From: Litomosoides sigmodontis | Lineage: Eukaryota; Nematoda; Chromadorea; Rhabditida; Onchocercidae | Length of the DNA: 64,000 nt | Assembly (NCBI GenBank): GCA_963070105.1 | Contig: OY718807.1 | Location: 8,990,483-9,054,482 of the forward strand | Reading direction: 5' to 3' | Shown: positions 20,801 to 34,186 of the stretch, piece by piece | How the letters are laid out: each line of letters begins with the position of its first letter | Position numbering within the stretch: position 1 is the first letter of the stretch | Notes under the pieces: generated by a model | The model's input: the letters and a program-made list of their open reading frames with translations, nothing else | Told to the model about the DNA's origin: nothing | Database searches by the model: none | Position numbers and translations under genes: made by a program

Positions 20801-23800
20801 GTTGAGTGGAAAAAACGAATTTTATTTAACTCAATAAGCCATTAATTACAAATATAATGGGTAATTTTTCAATTTCAATTTAATACAGAGGTTGCTACGA
20901 TGAATTGCGACCATTGTTGCAGGAAGTTAATTGTTCAATTTTTAAATTGTAATTTAAAAGTGATAAGAGAAATTAGCTAATATTTCAAGCAGAAAATTAA
21001 CGAAACTTTCATTTGATTTATTAACTTTTGATTTAACCAAAATATTTCAGTTACTGTAATGAACGCCGCTCAATCTATCTTGTTAGCGATTTATGAAAAA
21101 TTTGAAATGCATCTGCTTGATTAATTGAGTTATAGCATGAATGTGAGAAAATTTTTGGACGTCATTTAACTTGCTTAAATTTATTAATTACAAACATTTC
21201 ATTTCTATTTTTACATTTGCTATTGTCCCACTGAGAAAACATCGTACAAAGCATTGCTTCCTCCTCCTGTTTTCTTTTTGTTGAAGTAATTGCGGTGCTA
21301 TTTTCGAATTTTTAGTTGAAATAATTCTGAATTTGTCATTGCCATTTTTTTTTTATGTATTTAAATTATCTGATTGCTTGCGTTGCTTCTTTTAGGATAT
21401 GCCAACTTTGAATAGCCCTAAGGAAAAAATGGAAAATAAAAATTAATTGGAAAAAACTTTTAAATTATGAACGAATCATTTCGTGGAACGAGCAAATTAA
21501 ATTTCGCTAATTACTTATTTGTGGAATTAAATTTAAGCTTTGCCTTCTTCAACTTCTTTTTTGTAGGTCAGTAATGGCATTTATTTAATTTTTTCCTTTT
21601 CTTATTCGATAACTGTAAGTTAATAATTTACGTGTGAATATGCCGGTGCATGTTACATCACTAACTTGGCAATGCTTGTGACAGTAGCAACCGTATAAAT
21701 TAATGAGTTACGCATTCCAGAAAAACTTCAATGCGCCAAATTTAGCAATCATCGACGTTACCGCAGGAGAGCCTATCAATTGACAATGGTTTTTATTTGA
21801 AAATATTCGAAAGTCAAGAAAAAAAAAAGAAAATGATTTTTTATCATTTTTTGCCAACCACGTACGTATAAATAATTTTCACTGATCGAAAAATTTGGTT
21901 AAATTATTGAAATTTAAAACATTCTTCAATTAATTTTTATTACTTAAGCCATTTAATGGCCATTTTTAATTTCTCATTTTTCTGTAATATTAAAATAGAT
22001 TTCCTTCAAATAAAATATTTTAATTTTTCCTTTTATAGCAATTCTGCTGGTTGCACTGATGCAAAACAAGTTAAGCACAAATTAACTCTTATCATTTCAA
22101 TTTTTTGCTTTTCATAGAATACAACAAAGATTTATTTAAAGAAAAGGGATGATAGGAGGAAGTTACGTGGGAAGGAAATTTTAACGGAGCTGGTTTTCCT
22201 TACTATTACTCTCAAAAAAAATTTTGAAAGCAGAATGCAGTAACATTTTACAAAAAAAAAAAATAATGATGGAATTTCAAAAATGAAACTTTTTGGTTCT
22301 TCTGCGAATTCAGTAAAAAAGTTTTTGGGTTGTTAAAATTCATAATTTAATTGTACCAAATTGTACGATTGTACTATCACCTGTTTCATTAAATGTGCTT
22401 ATTTGAAGCATTATTAACAAAAGCGGCACTTTTAATGGAATTTTTTTTAAAGTAAGAACACACAAATATGTCAGAAATGAAAATAAACTAATTGAAAAAG
22501 CTTAATTTTTAGCAAAGCATAATTTTCATCTCTTAAACATTCAACTTTTATTACTGTAAAAAAAAACAGTTTAATTTTAATTTTTTAATTTTTCATCATC
22601 ATTGTGCGCAAATTATTTCATTAAAAAAAATTTTTAATTTAATTATACAACAAAAACAGAAATGATTTATTTTGAAATGAAAAAAAAGGTGAAGGAAAAG
22701 CGAAAGAGAAGCAGTCGTTATTTTTGAGGACAACTTTACCCGGCCATATAGGAGGCGGCTTTTCATTTCATCCATCATTTTTCATGCATTCCACACCGCT
22801 ATGAACCCAATTGTCGAAGACCTCTTCCAGTATTCATTGTCAATTTCACTTCGTAAAATTCAAAAAGGCTGCTTGCATTCTTTTTTTTTTTCAAAAACAT
22901 TTTTAAAAATGAGCAAATTTTTACTTTTATTGCAAAAATGCTTCCAGCAACTATTCCACAATTTACTTCATAAAAATGGCTATTCCTTTTTCGTTTTTTT
23001 TTTTCTTACTTTTCAATGAAAAATTGATATTCGACGTGTGCGCGGTTTAAGTTCAAACTTTTAATTATTCCACAATTTTTAATTACTGTCCCAAACTTTT
23101 AATTACTGTAATGTCATAGAGAGAAATTTTGAAATGATCATGTTTTGCAGTAATAGTATGGTATTAATCGAGAAGTTTATTTACTATCTGTTTTTTTTTT
23201 TCTCGTCTTACAACAACCAATTTTTCCTGTATATTTTGCGCGATCAGTACACGTAAAATACTACGTTGCAATCAGTACGCTTATCAACTGACGCATGCAC
23301 TAAAATATTTTCAGGCTCAACAAGAAGTCTGTGTGGAGAATTTTGCATGAATTCCTTTCGTTGACTTGTTTTGCATACTATTTGAGGCTTACATATCATC
23401 ATCATCATCGTAAGTCATATGCAAATGAGTGCACACTTCCACCAATATTTTCAGCTAATATTCACGCATAGAGTGCGAACAATTTTTTTTTGCATTCTAA
23501 TAGATGAAATTTTAAAGTTTAACTAAAAGTTTGATAATTGAATAAATCAACAACCTTCACATGCACAACACTGACAGCGTCGGATATGAGAAGTGAGGCA
23601 AACGAGCAACCTATTTGTTTTGGTAATATTCAATTGCATGGAATTTTTTACAAATTATTTAAAATTTTCAGTAGCTAAATTTAAAAATTAGAAAATAAAT
23701 CGATAATTGGAAATTTTCACGCTACTACACTTAAAATTAAATCAATAGTTTCGGTGCAATTTTTAATTTAAAATTAGGAAAGTGCATTTGAAGCTTGCTT

Positions 23801-24140
23801 TAGCTTAATGTAACTGCATTTTTCAAGCATAATAAAATCACAAATAAAAAAGGAATTGCAGCGATACCTTCGTACTTTTTCGTTGCTTCTCCTTTTTGCT
23901 TAAAATTAATTTTTGATGTAAATGAAAATTGACGTACACACACGTACATATCCTCTCGTATACTGATATTGATAATAGTATACGTATTACTGATAATGAT
24001 AATAACGTACAGTATACGCTGTATAGCGTGTAACAGAATAGAAAATGTCAGCTTGCATGATTAGCTGAAGATTTTTTCTTTTTTCAGTTATAATCAGTTA
24101 TTTGAATTGCCCCTATTGCAATAAATCAAAAGTAAATAGG
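17840..24140. other. Long non-coding AT-rich region
   Basis: I found no exon that could be joined into a gene or that showed a known motif. It holds a GACA tetranucleotide run at about 19150-19170 and many GATA-like words around 18000-18240. Open frames here are short and low-complexity. Large introns of an unseen gene cannot be excluded. Confidence 0.45.
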
Positions 24141-24148
24141 TAGATTGC

Positions 24149-24294
24149 GATAGATAGATAGATAGGTAGGTAGGTAGGCAGGTAGTTAGGTAGGCAGGTA
24201 GGTAGGTAGGCAGGTAGGAAGGTAGGCAGGTAGGTAGGCAGGTAGGTAGGCAGGTAGGTAGGTAGGCAGGTAGGTAGGTAGGCAGGTAGGTAGG
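24149..24294. repeat. (GGTA)n/(GGCA)n tetranucleotide repeat with higher-order pattern
   Basis: After three GATA units the tract becomes GGTA repeated two or three times, then one GGCA, many times over. This gives a 12-16 bp higher-order period. The Leu-Pro-Thr-Tyr open frame on the minus strand is produced by the repeat and is not a gene. Confidence 0.93.
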
Positions 24295-27200
24295 TGAAAG
24301 GGAGAAAGGAGAGAGGAAGGCGAAGAACGCAAGCGCAACTATCCAGTTTGCATTTCACGTTCTCGTTCAATCTTTTCTCGCATGATTTTTAATTTCATTT
24401 TATGTCAAAAGTGCGAATTTTCAAAGGTTTTTTTTTCTTCAAGCGACAGACGTTTGGTTTGGTATTGTCAGTTACACCAAATTGTCGAATTTTTGCAAAT
24501 AAGTATACCATTCTATTATTTCCATCCAAAAATCATCCAACCATTTCAATTCAATTCCATTCATTTCCATCAAATTAACCAATTCATTGTTATTTTAACA
24601 GAAAGGAAAATGGAAAAAAAATAAGAGGGGAAAAACACACACACACACCCTTATCATTTATACCTATCTTTCTTCAATTTAAATTTTTTATTTTATTTTT
24701 AGTTTTTTATTCTTCACGTTGATAATGAATTATATTAGTTCAATCATTTACGGTAATTCGCATCGCTTTTATTGGCGTCTTAGTTAAATGATTAATTTAT
24801 ATCTTCTTATTCATAATTTTGGATTTTCATTTTGCACACGCTACTAACTAATTTGACACTAATTAGAATAAATTTCAAAATAATTTAATGAAATTTAAAT
24901 TGAAATTCTAGCTAACAAATTCAATCATTTCTCATGCAATAGGTTCTGTACTATTATTTTACAATGTGGTACTTTCTACAACCTCCTCCTCTCATTCATT
25001 TTTCCGAATTTTTAGTTTTTTTTTTTTATGTTTGGACATTGGAAGTGTTGGAGAATGAATTTCGTAAAATATTTTGAGAATTACAGAATTTCTAGCAGGT
25101 AAGTTACTCGAGCAAAAAAAAAAACTTCCAAGCAAACAAACAAAATGGAAAATAAATTTCATAAAGTATAATATTTATCTGAGCGATTCAATTTTAGTTC
25201 AATTTTAGTAGGAAAAAAAGCGAAAGCGAAAAATTGAATAAAAGAAATCAAATGAGAGCAAATATAAATTAATCGCAGTGCAATTCCTCAAAAATTCGTT
25301 CACAACTAAAAAAAAAACAACTATTACTTGACCAATGAATGTGTAATTTAAAAGGAAAAAAACAAAAAGGAAAACTGAAATTGATGCTTTTGTCTTTAGT
25401 TATGCCTATTCATTTATCAATTTAAAATATCAACAAATAAAAATTTCCCCAATTTAATTTAATATTTAAAATTCACTTATCCTAAAATTTCTTTTTTTTT
25501 TAAAAAAAAGTTTTATTTTATCTTAACTTGCGTCAATCACACGTTTTTGTCGTACAAGCGCACATGGCAAAATGACAATGACTGCTTTCATTTAGGCAAT
25601 TTCTTCCTTCACATTTTACTTTTTACATTTAAAATAAGAAATTTCATCAACTCTCTGATTATCAATTAAATTGATGGACAGTTATCAATGAAATAACAAA
25701 GTCGTAACCAATCGATCGTTCGATATTTATTGATAGAACTTCACTGAAAAGTAATTCATTGTAATGGATGAAAGTAGTTCATTCCGATGAACATATACCA
25801 AAATTAGAAGGAATTAATTTAGAATTAGAAGGAACTAAAATTAGAAGGAATTAGTGCTTAGATGATTAGCTGAAAAATTATTAATTTATGGAAAGAGTGG
25901 AAGAGAAGGAGAGCCAGAGATACAGAGAGAGAGAGAGAGAGAGAGAGGAAGAATAAAAAACTTTTTAACACACATTTTTTCTCTCTTTTTTCTCTCATTT
26001 TTTTGCCTAATTATTAACTGTGTAGTTATTTTTAAGAAAAAAAAAATGCATAATTTTTGAAACAGTTTCACTTCATTGGTTGAAATTAGAATGGAAAAAG
26101 AAAATTGGTTGATATTTTGTGAATTTTTGTTCGCTCTCTTCCGAAATGTCGTAGTAAAATGTCGAATGAATTGAACTGCTAGTGCTGTAGGAGCGAACAA
26201 ATTGATCAGTAACAGGATTGATAACAAGGAACTCTTGATTGGTGATAATTAATCTACACAATGTTATGCTATATTGAAGAATACAAAGCTAGAAGAGAGT
26301 GAGAGAGAGAGAGAGAGAATGAAGTGAGATGGAGAAAAAAAACTTGTAATGATTTGATGGGGAAAAAAAATAAAAGAAATTGATCTTTATTCTTTGCATT
26401 TAATTATTTCCCATTCTTAATTACTCTTTTATTCACTTACACAAATTTTTTTTTTGGCTAATAAATCAGTAATAATGCCATTTTTAAGTGCAAGTGAGCA
26501 CAAATCAAATTTCATTTGTTTGATGATCGATTGAAATATTTTGAAAAAAAAGAAAAGAAAACGCGATTGAAGTGCTGGTGCTCTCATCTAATGATCAACC
26601 ATAGTGATATGATATGATATGATAATAGTTGTCTATGACTAAAATAACATTCTCATATCACTCAAACATGTAAACTTGGAAAAAAGAACAAAACAAATAG
26701 CGTAAAATTTCTTCTTGCACATTTACTACGTGCAAAAATTAGGTAGAAATAGGAAAGAATTAAGAATATATTGGAAATGAAATTGTGCACTAACACCTTT
26801 TTTAAACTTCTACTTGTTTAATTTATGATTATTTTGATGCTGAAATATTAAAGGTTTTTTTTCCGTCTCTTTTTCTTTCATTCATCAATCTTTTGCACCT
26901 TATTGTTTCAAAAATAACTTGGTATGATAACTTGTCAAAATAATTGATTTCCATCTTTTCATCTTTCTTATTGGTTTTTTTTTACGGTAAAAAAAGGGAC
27001 AGTACCATGCGTGAATCGGTACTACTGTAAAATGTTTTTGATATGCTATTGCAACGAAGTAATTTTTCTCTTCGTTTTTTTTTTCTCTTCCTGAAACGAA
27101 ATAACTTAATGATTTTTTGGGCAACGTGCTTTCCTTTCTGTTATTTAAAAGAAATCACAAATTTGTTTGAGATTTTAACATTGGAAAAGATAAAATATAA

Positions 27201-27539
27201 TTAAATTTATCACTTTTAATTAATTAACCATGCATTAATTGGCTGTTAATCATCGTTATGAAATAAACGTTAACAGCAAATGTAGTAAACGTTGCTTTTT
27301 TTTTTCCTCGTTTTTTTTTGATACTTTTTGGCACTTTAATTTTTGATTTTTTTTTTCGTTTTTCTTGCAAATTCAAAAGTTTCCTTCTGATCATTTCACA
27401 TATAATTGTTGCGTGGGATTTTTGTTTCTATTTGCGCACTGCTCGAAAAAAAAAGGTTGTTAATTGTTTAGCTTAAAAAGCTTATTAGGTGTGCACATAT
27501 CAAAGTGTTAGCTTTGGAGTTTAGCAGAACTGCTTGTTG
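24295..27539. other. Non-coding region upstream of the secreted-protein gene
   Basis: It contains GA dinucleotide runs at about 25921-25947 and 26297-26318 and a short GATAT repeat at about 26605-26624. No coding exon was supported. It probably includes the promoter of the gene starting at 27540. Confidence 0.45.
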
Positions 27540-29509
27540 ATGACGCAAGTACGAAGAACAATGGAAACCATAATTTTCTGGGAGCAACACCACACGTCGT
27601 CAACGTTTCACTCGCTTATGGCACTTTTCATTTTGTCCATTGCAACGACAACTTCAAAGGCAGTTACCGAAACTCAACAAATCTATGGAATGCGTAAGCT
27701 TTCATTGATGCGTTTCCCGCTTGTGTGTAATTTCACTGATATGCATGCTCTCTACAATATCACTGATTTTAGGTGCTACGTTTAAAATGTATGAAAAATT
27801 TTAATTTAAGCATAAAACAATTTTATAAACTAAACATTCAAACAGAAGCTGTAAAATGATAGTGTTAAGCACCGGTAGCTGCAATAGGAGGATCTCAAGT
27901 AAAATAAGTTTTGCCAATACTAATAACTTAAGATTTCATTACTTGGATTTCTAAAATAACATGAGAATGTTTTATTTTCCTCTCTCTCTCTCTCTTTCTC
28001 TCTTTGTCTCTTTCTCTCTCTGTCTCTCATTTCCTTCTATTCATTTCCTACTTCAACTGTTCCAGCTAAGAAGACGTTAAAAGGTAGTAAATTACATGCT
28101 ACAAAAGACATATATAATAATAATTAACAATCAAGTAGTAGGAATTTCATGTTTTTTTTTTTGCTTTTGATTTTAAATAATAAAATAAATCGAATGATAA
28201 TTTACAGAAAATAAGCTATTGGATGAGACACAATTTAGCAATCCAAAATCATTTGATTATAATTTCGAAGATGACTTCAAGAAGGTGGCCGATAAAAATG
28301 ACGTATACGATGAGTTGGTGCCTTATTTGCCATCATTTATTTTGCATAAAAATGGCAAAGATGCTGGACGAACGAGTGTACGTTACTTTCTCATTTTTTT
28401 AAATTTAAAATAAATTAGCATAAGTGAATTGTTGTGATTAAAATTGTAAAACATTTTTTCTTTTTGTTAATGCTATAATAGTGAGATATTAATTGCTTGA
28501 TTAATAACTGAAATAGAGTGGACCGATTTGAGAGAGAAAAATGACAAATTTTTAGGTGCCAATTATCACTCGTAAAATGCCATTTTGGTCAACACCATCA
28601 CCGAGACAGAAATATGTTGCACCTTATAGGCCATTCTCAGATAAGTCACGCGATAGCTTCCAACGATTAAGTAGTGGTCCACGACGACCGGCACCACTAA
28701 TTGCTAAACCAATCAGTCAAAGGTCACTCCACTTTTGGTCACTTTTTTAAATTGTCTCAAAAATTTTACGAAAAAAAAATTTATGAGAGTTTTTTCTCGA
28801 CTAAATTAAAAATTGAAAACGAAGGATATTGATACTATCAGTTAATAACAAAAATACAAAATGAAAGCCAGTTTTACTTTACAAAAAATACATTGTGTTT
28901 TACGTAACATATTAATTAAGCAATAGCTATTGCTTGGACAGTCATTTTACACTTACATCATTTTACACGTACGTATTACGCATGGATTACTATCATTTTA
29001 TGCGTACGGATTACTCACTCTTTTTATTTGAAATACGTTAAAAATCATAAATAAAGAGATTTAAAATTGATGATCTAAATGCGGTAGGCCTGATGATGAT
29101 TAATCATGAACTTGATGAGTTGTATTTTACAAAAAATTGTGACATTGTCCAGCAAAAATAGAAATGAAGAATGAATTCAATCTAACGTAATTGTGAGAAT
29201 AGACGGGTAAGTGGTCAGTCATGAATTTTAAAATAATTAGCACAAGAAATCTGACCAAATTTCACAATCGATTTCAATGAGTTGTTCATTTAGATCAGTC
29301 ACCGAAACAATAAATCGTACGCTTGTTTGATAGCGTGACGTGAAATATTGCTTAAGCAATTTCAGGCTAACAACAAGTCGGAGTACTACATCATCAAGAA
29401 CACGAGCTGCTACTACTACTACTTTAGCTGCAACTACTACTACTGCTACCACTATTACCAGCAAATTTCGAACTTTTTTGCAACAACAACAACAACGACA
29501 ACAACAGCG

Positions 29510-29561
<52 letters not shown>

Positions 29562-31008
29562 CGGAAAAGTCAGGAACAGAAGCAACGAGAGAAAAACACT
29601 GGGCAGTCATCGTGACATACATTTGTTGACAATTATTAGATTGACAATTAGCAATAACAATAATATTGACAACAATAACAATAACAATAGCGGCAACAAT
29701 AAGCTGCATTAATTTAAAAATAAATTAAAAAGCTCTTCCAGTCTTATTGCTGGATTACATTACTGAAGATTTTTATTTAATGCACCAGAAGGTGCTGATC
29801 GTAATCGTTTGAGTTGTCATTGAGGGCACACTACTGAAAAAGCTAAATATCAAGCACTTCGATTGATTGATCGGTTGATTGATTGGTTGATTAATTGATT
29901 GATTGATCCGTTCAGTAAACGTACTCAGGCAGCGTGCGTGACTGGACACTTACATTTTATCATAACTTCAAATTTTACAGCGATACTTTCTTCGCACTCC
30001 GCAACAATGACTTTTGCGCATTTTCATCTGACATTAAGACACTTCAACATGGGAATTGAAAATAATTATTAAGTATGAATAATTATAACAACGTTGCAAC
30101 TAACTGCTTCCTTTAAAGCGTAATGCTTGTTTAAATTTCCCTAAGAATATTAGTTAGTTAGTTTAAATTATCTTAGCATCAAGTAAATAAACTTTTAGGG
30201 ATTTCATTTTTTGAAACTTAGTTAGTTTAAATTATCTTAGCATCAAGTAAATAAACTTTTAGGGATTTCATTTTTTGAAACTTATTTTGCATGTAGTTGG
30301 AATGAAATAGAAGTCGAAAAAACTTTTGCATATGTTAAAGGTTGAACGATTTTACACGACGTCTGTCCAGATCACGTTCATCACTGAGTGGTGCAGTGAT
30401 GAAATCGAAATTAGCCGAACAATTTAGCAGTAAAAAAATTAGCAGTAAGACGGTTATTTCATCTATTCAATCAAATGTGGCACCGAAACCACTTATTATT
30501 CACACCGGCAATGGACCATATTTAGGTGTGAAATAATTTCAATTTCGTTTTTCCTTAGATTACACAATGCGAAATGTTGACAGATTAGTAGTTATTTCTT
30601 TCCTAAAACCACAAAAGCATTCAAATACTGCTTAATAAATTTGTGTAAATTGTATTTCAAGAGAAAGTGTAACTTACATTTTAGGCCCAAAATTCAATTG
30701 CAAAGTACTAACACCTAAAAATGACGGTCGACCATCACCATTTACAAATAAAACATGCCTTTTGGAGCAACCTGGCATCTCAGCTGATGGCAAATGTCGT
30801 TGCACATATGTGGTTAGCTAATAATTCACGCGCAATTAAAATAAATTTCAACCTGATTTAATACAATGAAATAATAATGAACAAATGATTAATCGAAATT
30901 TTACTCAACGCATTTCGTCAACATAATTAATGTAATTAGTTACAGGTAACGGAACGTGATAGCAACGGTTGTGCATTAGGATTTTCATTCACTTGCTTAC
31001 CAAAGTGA
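27540..31008 (+). CDS. Unrecognised, probably secreted protein with Cys-containing C-terminal domain
   Basis: Exons: 27540-27693, 28066-28083 (18-nt micro-exon), 28208-28377, 28556-28722, 29366-29605, 30341-30525, 30685-30812, 30946-31008. Frame is kept, giving about 374 residues. The N-terminus is hydrophobic; if the start is the internal ATG at 27618, MALFILSIATTTSKA is a good signal peptide. After an acidic segment and a Pro/Arg-rich segment, exon 5 is Ser/Thr-rich and then carries a Gln tract. Exon 6 is basic and Ser-rich. The last two exons hold six cysteines, including CLLEQPG, KCRC, NGCA and FTCLPK before the stop, which looks like a small disulphide-bonded extracellular domain. I do not recognise the family. 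The first and third exons are also frame-compatible without the micro-exon, so it could be skipped. The start codon choice is uncertain. Confidence 0.65.
29480..29562 (+). repeat. Exonic CAA tract (polyglutamine)
   Basis: Mainly CAA with a few CGA, in frame within exon 5 of the probable secreted protein. It encodes Gln with interspersed Arg. It directly follows a Thr-rich ACT stretch, so the exon is repeat-derived along most of its length. Confidence 0.85.
30154..30281 (+). repeat. Perfect 64-bp tandem duplication
   Basis: Two identical 64-bp units (30154-30217 and 30218-30281) lie in the intron just before exon 6 of the probable secreted protein. Identity implies a recent duplication or an assembly artefact. 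Confidence 0.92.
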
Positions 31009-34000
31009 ATCCAAGAGGAGCTAATCTTTACAGTTTACGGTAAAGAAAGATTTTGAAAATCGTTAATTAAATTATGCCAATAATGGTTGATGATGAAGAT
31101 ATTCCTCTTTCTACATTAATTATTGTTTAATAATGAGATTTTTCTAAGGTATGACGTTTTGGCTTCGCTTACTTTACCTCTTGGCTCTCTTTTACTCAAG
31201 CTGAGTGAGAGAGATTGATAATTTACGAAGGTTAAAATGTCAAGCACTGCTAATGTATTTGATTTCTACAACAAAGAAACGGCACCTGTTATAACATTTT
31301 GCTAATTTCTCTTTTATCAAATGGTATTTCAAGTTGTTTCCAAAAAAAAAACAAACTATGAAATGCTTTCAAACTTTTTTAAAGCCCATTAAACTATGCT
31401 TTTTGCTTTACCTCAAAATTCAATCTTTAAACCTTAATCATAGATCGAAGAAGAGTCGTAGCACTGAATTCCTACATCAGCTGATTGTAAATTAAATTTG
31501 CTTGAGATTTTAGAGATTTTCAAGAATAGTTCCAAAATGAATTTGACATATACCGTAAGTTTTGCATTAAATTCGAAACAAAACTTTCCACCATTTCTCT
31601 AAAGCAGAAGTTTGAAATTTGAATTCATGCTCATAAATTATTGATTGTTTGTTAATCTATCTAAATAGTGAAATATATTTACGTTAATAATCAGATAACA
31701 TAAAAGTGAAATGTTTTTACGATTAATCGACCAGCAATGCGTTTGACTTTTTCTTGTGAAGTGTAGAATTTTGTTTTTATTTTTAAATTTGAAATTTGTT
31801 CGATGAGTATTGGAAGTGATTTTTGTTTGAATCAGAGAATTTTGAAATAGCAATCGACAGATTAGTTTTGATTTTCGAACGGAGGTTGTTGAAAACGTCC
31901 TTTTTTTTTAAAAAAAATATTCTTCCATTAACTATCGCTTTCCTTATCGCTATTCTTTCAGCTTTTTAATTTTTATCATCTCATCTAGAAAGCTACTTCT
32001 ACTCGCAGAAATTTTTTAATAAAGCTTTGACATTCAGCTACTGTACTACTACAAATGAGGTAATTAAAACTCGCCATTATGTGCCGGCAACTAATTAATT
32101 CATTATAATATACTGCGCCATTAATCAACTGACAATTTTAAATTTCAGCCTTTTCTTTCATGTTTTCATTCTCATCTTTTTTTGCTCATTGTAAAGTAGT
32201 TTGTTCAAACATTTTTTTATAAGATTTGCAGCTTACGTATCGGTGTTTAGAATAAAGTTTACGCATTTAATTAGTGCATGTAAAATTGAATCGAATGTTT
32301 ATTTAACATGGATATATCAAGTTGAATTAAATTTAGATTTGAAGTTAGAGCATACTATGCTCATAAACTTTATCAAGAAAGATAAAAGCAATCCCCTGTT
32401 ACATTCTCTCGCGTTTCCTCTTCCTCACTCTCTATTAATAACAGCGAGCACCAAAGAATTTCAATACAGTAAAATTTGAGGCATTAAATTGAATGAACTT
32501 CTTTAAATTTAGGCTATAACATTCTCATAAGTATTATTACTTGTTACTTTATGTGCTAATATTTCCCAGTTGTGAACAAGTGAATCCAACTGATCGCGAC
32601 AAAACTAGTATCTAAAATTCAACAAAAATATATTTTGAATTTTTTTTGAATTTTAGATACTGGTTCAAAAATTCATTTTTCCATAATCACTTATCAACGA
32701 GGTATTTGAGAGGAAAGGAGCATTGCGTAACAGTCAAGTTGAGTAAGAGCTGAGATGAAGATGAATTTTCATTTATAAAGAAAATATGTATTTCATTTAA
32801 ATGCCTTTTTCGCATTTTTTGCACTAATTATTTATCTTATAAATTGCAAGATCTGACCTAAGCAACAAACTACTGATCTTCTCTTCACAATGATTTTATC
32901 AAAGAAAAAAAGAGAAACAATCACTTGGAAATTCCATCGCACTGAATGGAATCTTCAATCCAGCGAAAATAGCGAACAAAACGAACATTTGCGTCCTTAG
33001 ATTATAATTGAAAAGTGATAGAATTGATGCGTGACAGTTAACTTTAATTTGTTGAAATTACTCTAAGACGATTTTTCGAGTTTCATTTCCCAACGTAAAT
33101 TTGTTATTCACGCTTATTTCGACATTTGATGCAGAGTGGAATTGATCAGTGAACAAATTTATACTCATATCTTTTCATCATTCAATTTCATCACTCAAGA
33201 ATAAAATTCGAGAGACAAGGTATCAAAAACTAAAACTGGGTAAGGATAAAAAGGCTAACGGATATGTAAAATAATAGCATTGAATGATACAGAAAGATAA
33301 TTTCCAAAAAGGATTAATCAATAATGGATACAACGATTATAGATAAACTAGGAACAGTTAAAACTTAGCAAGAAATAAAATGTTGCAGTAGCTTACAAAG
33401 TATAGAAAAATAACTTGCAGTGAATTTAAAAGAATGAGACCAAGAATAGTTGAGGAATCCCGCTTTGTAATCTTTAAAAAAAGAAGAAATAAGAGTGCTG
33501 ACAAATGGACCACCAGAAGGACTAATAAGTGTCATTTTTTCAATTTAAAATACAATAAGGAAAAATAAGCACAAACTAATTTATATCAGAGATCTCTTGA
33601 ATTAATTCAGTTAAGATTCAAAGCTTTATGAATTAACTGAATTTTTTATCAAAAAAAATTCTTAATAATCCAATATGTTCAGAATTAAATTTTGCACAAA
33701 AGCCACTTAACGAATAAAACATAAATTTCACAAAGAGAAGTGAAGTACACTTGTTAATTTTACCAACTCCGCTCCTTGCATATGTTGCATTTCAATATTG
33801 ATATTGATGGGTCACATGCTTCAATATGCGCTCAAAATAATGATTAAAATATATTGAAACTGGAATGTGCAAATGTTAATTCCTTCGACTTCTTAAGAAT
33901 GAACATAAAGATATACCAAACTAGTATAAAGGAAAGAAAATGGATTTAAAATGCGCTGCTTTGGGATTTACTTATGAAGAAGAAATAGAACCACTAAGAA

Positions 34001-34186
34001 ATTGTTCTCTAGTGAAGAAGTAACTTCGAGGCTTGCAACAGAAAAAGACACTTCGAGGCTTACAATAGAAAAAGACTACTTAATTATTCATTCAGAGAAA
34101 TTCCAAAAATAAACGGCAAGATTAGAAATTATTGGTAGCAAGAATGGAAATGAAGCCGCTAAACATATGTAGTCAAACGATTAAAC
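31009..34186. other. Intergenic region between convergent genes
   Basis: No supported exon on either strand. It includes the hairpin at 32607-32661 and the 3' flanks of the secreted-protein gene (+) and the HP1-like gene (-). Confidence 0.5.
32607..32661. repeat. Perfect inverted repeat, 16-bp arms
   Basis: AGTATCTAAAATTCAA at 32607-32622 is matched by its exact reverse complement at 32646-32661, around a 23-base AT-rich loop. It could be a cruciform or transcript hairpin between convergent genes. Confidence 0.9.

Noticed and set aside
24113..24370. Leu-Pro-Thr-Tyr repeat protein on the minus strand
   Set aside because: The frame is generated by the GGTA/GGCA tetranucleotide array; no flanking exon or start context supports it.
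29455..29709. Val-rich open frame on the minus strand
   Set aside because: It is antisense to the CAA/ACT repeat exon of the plus-strand gene, which joins in frame to its neighbours.
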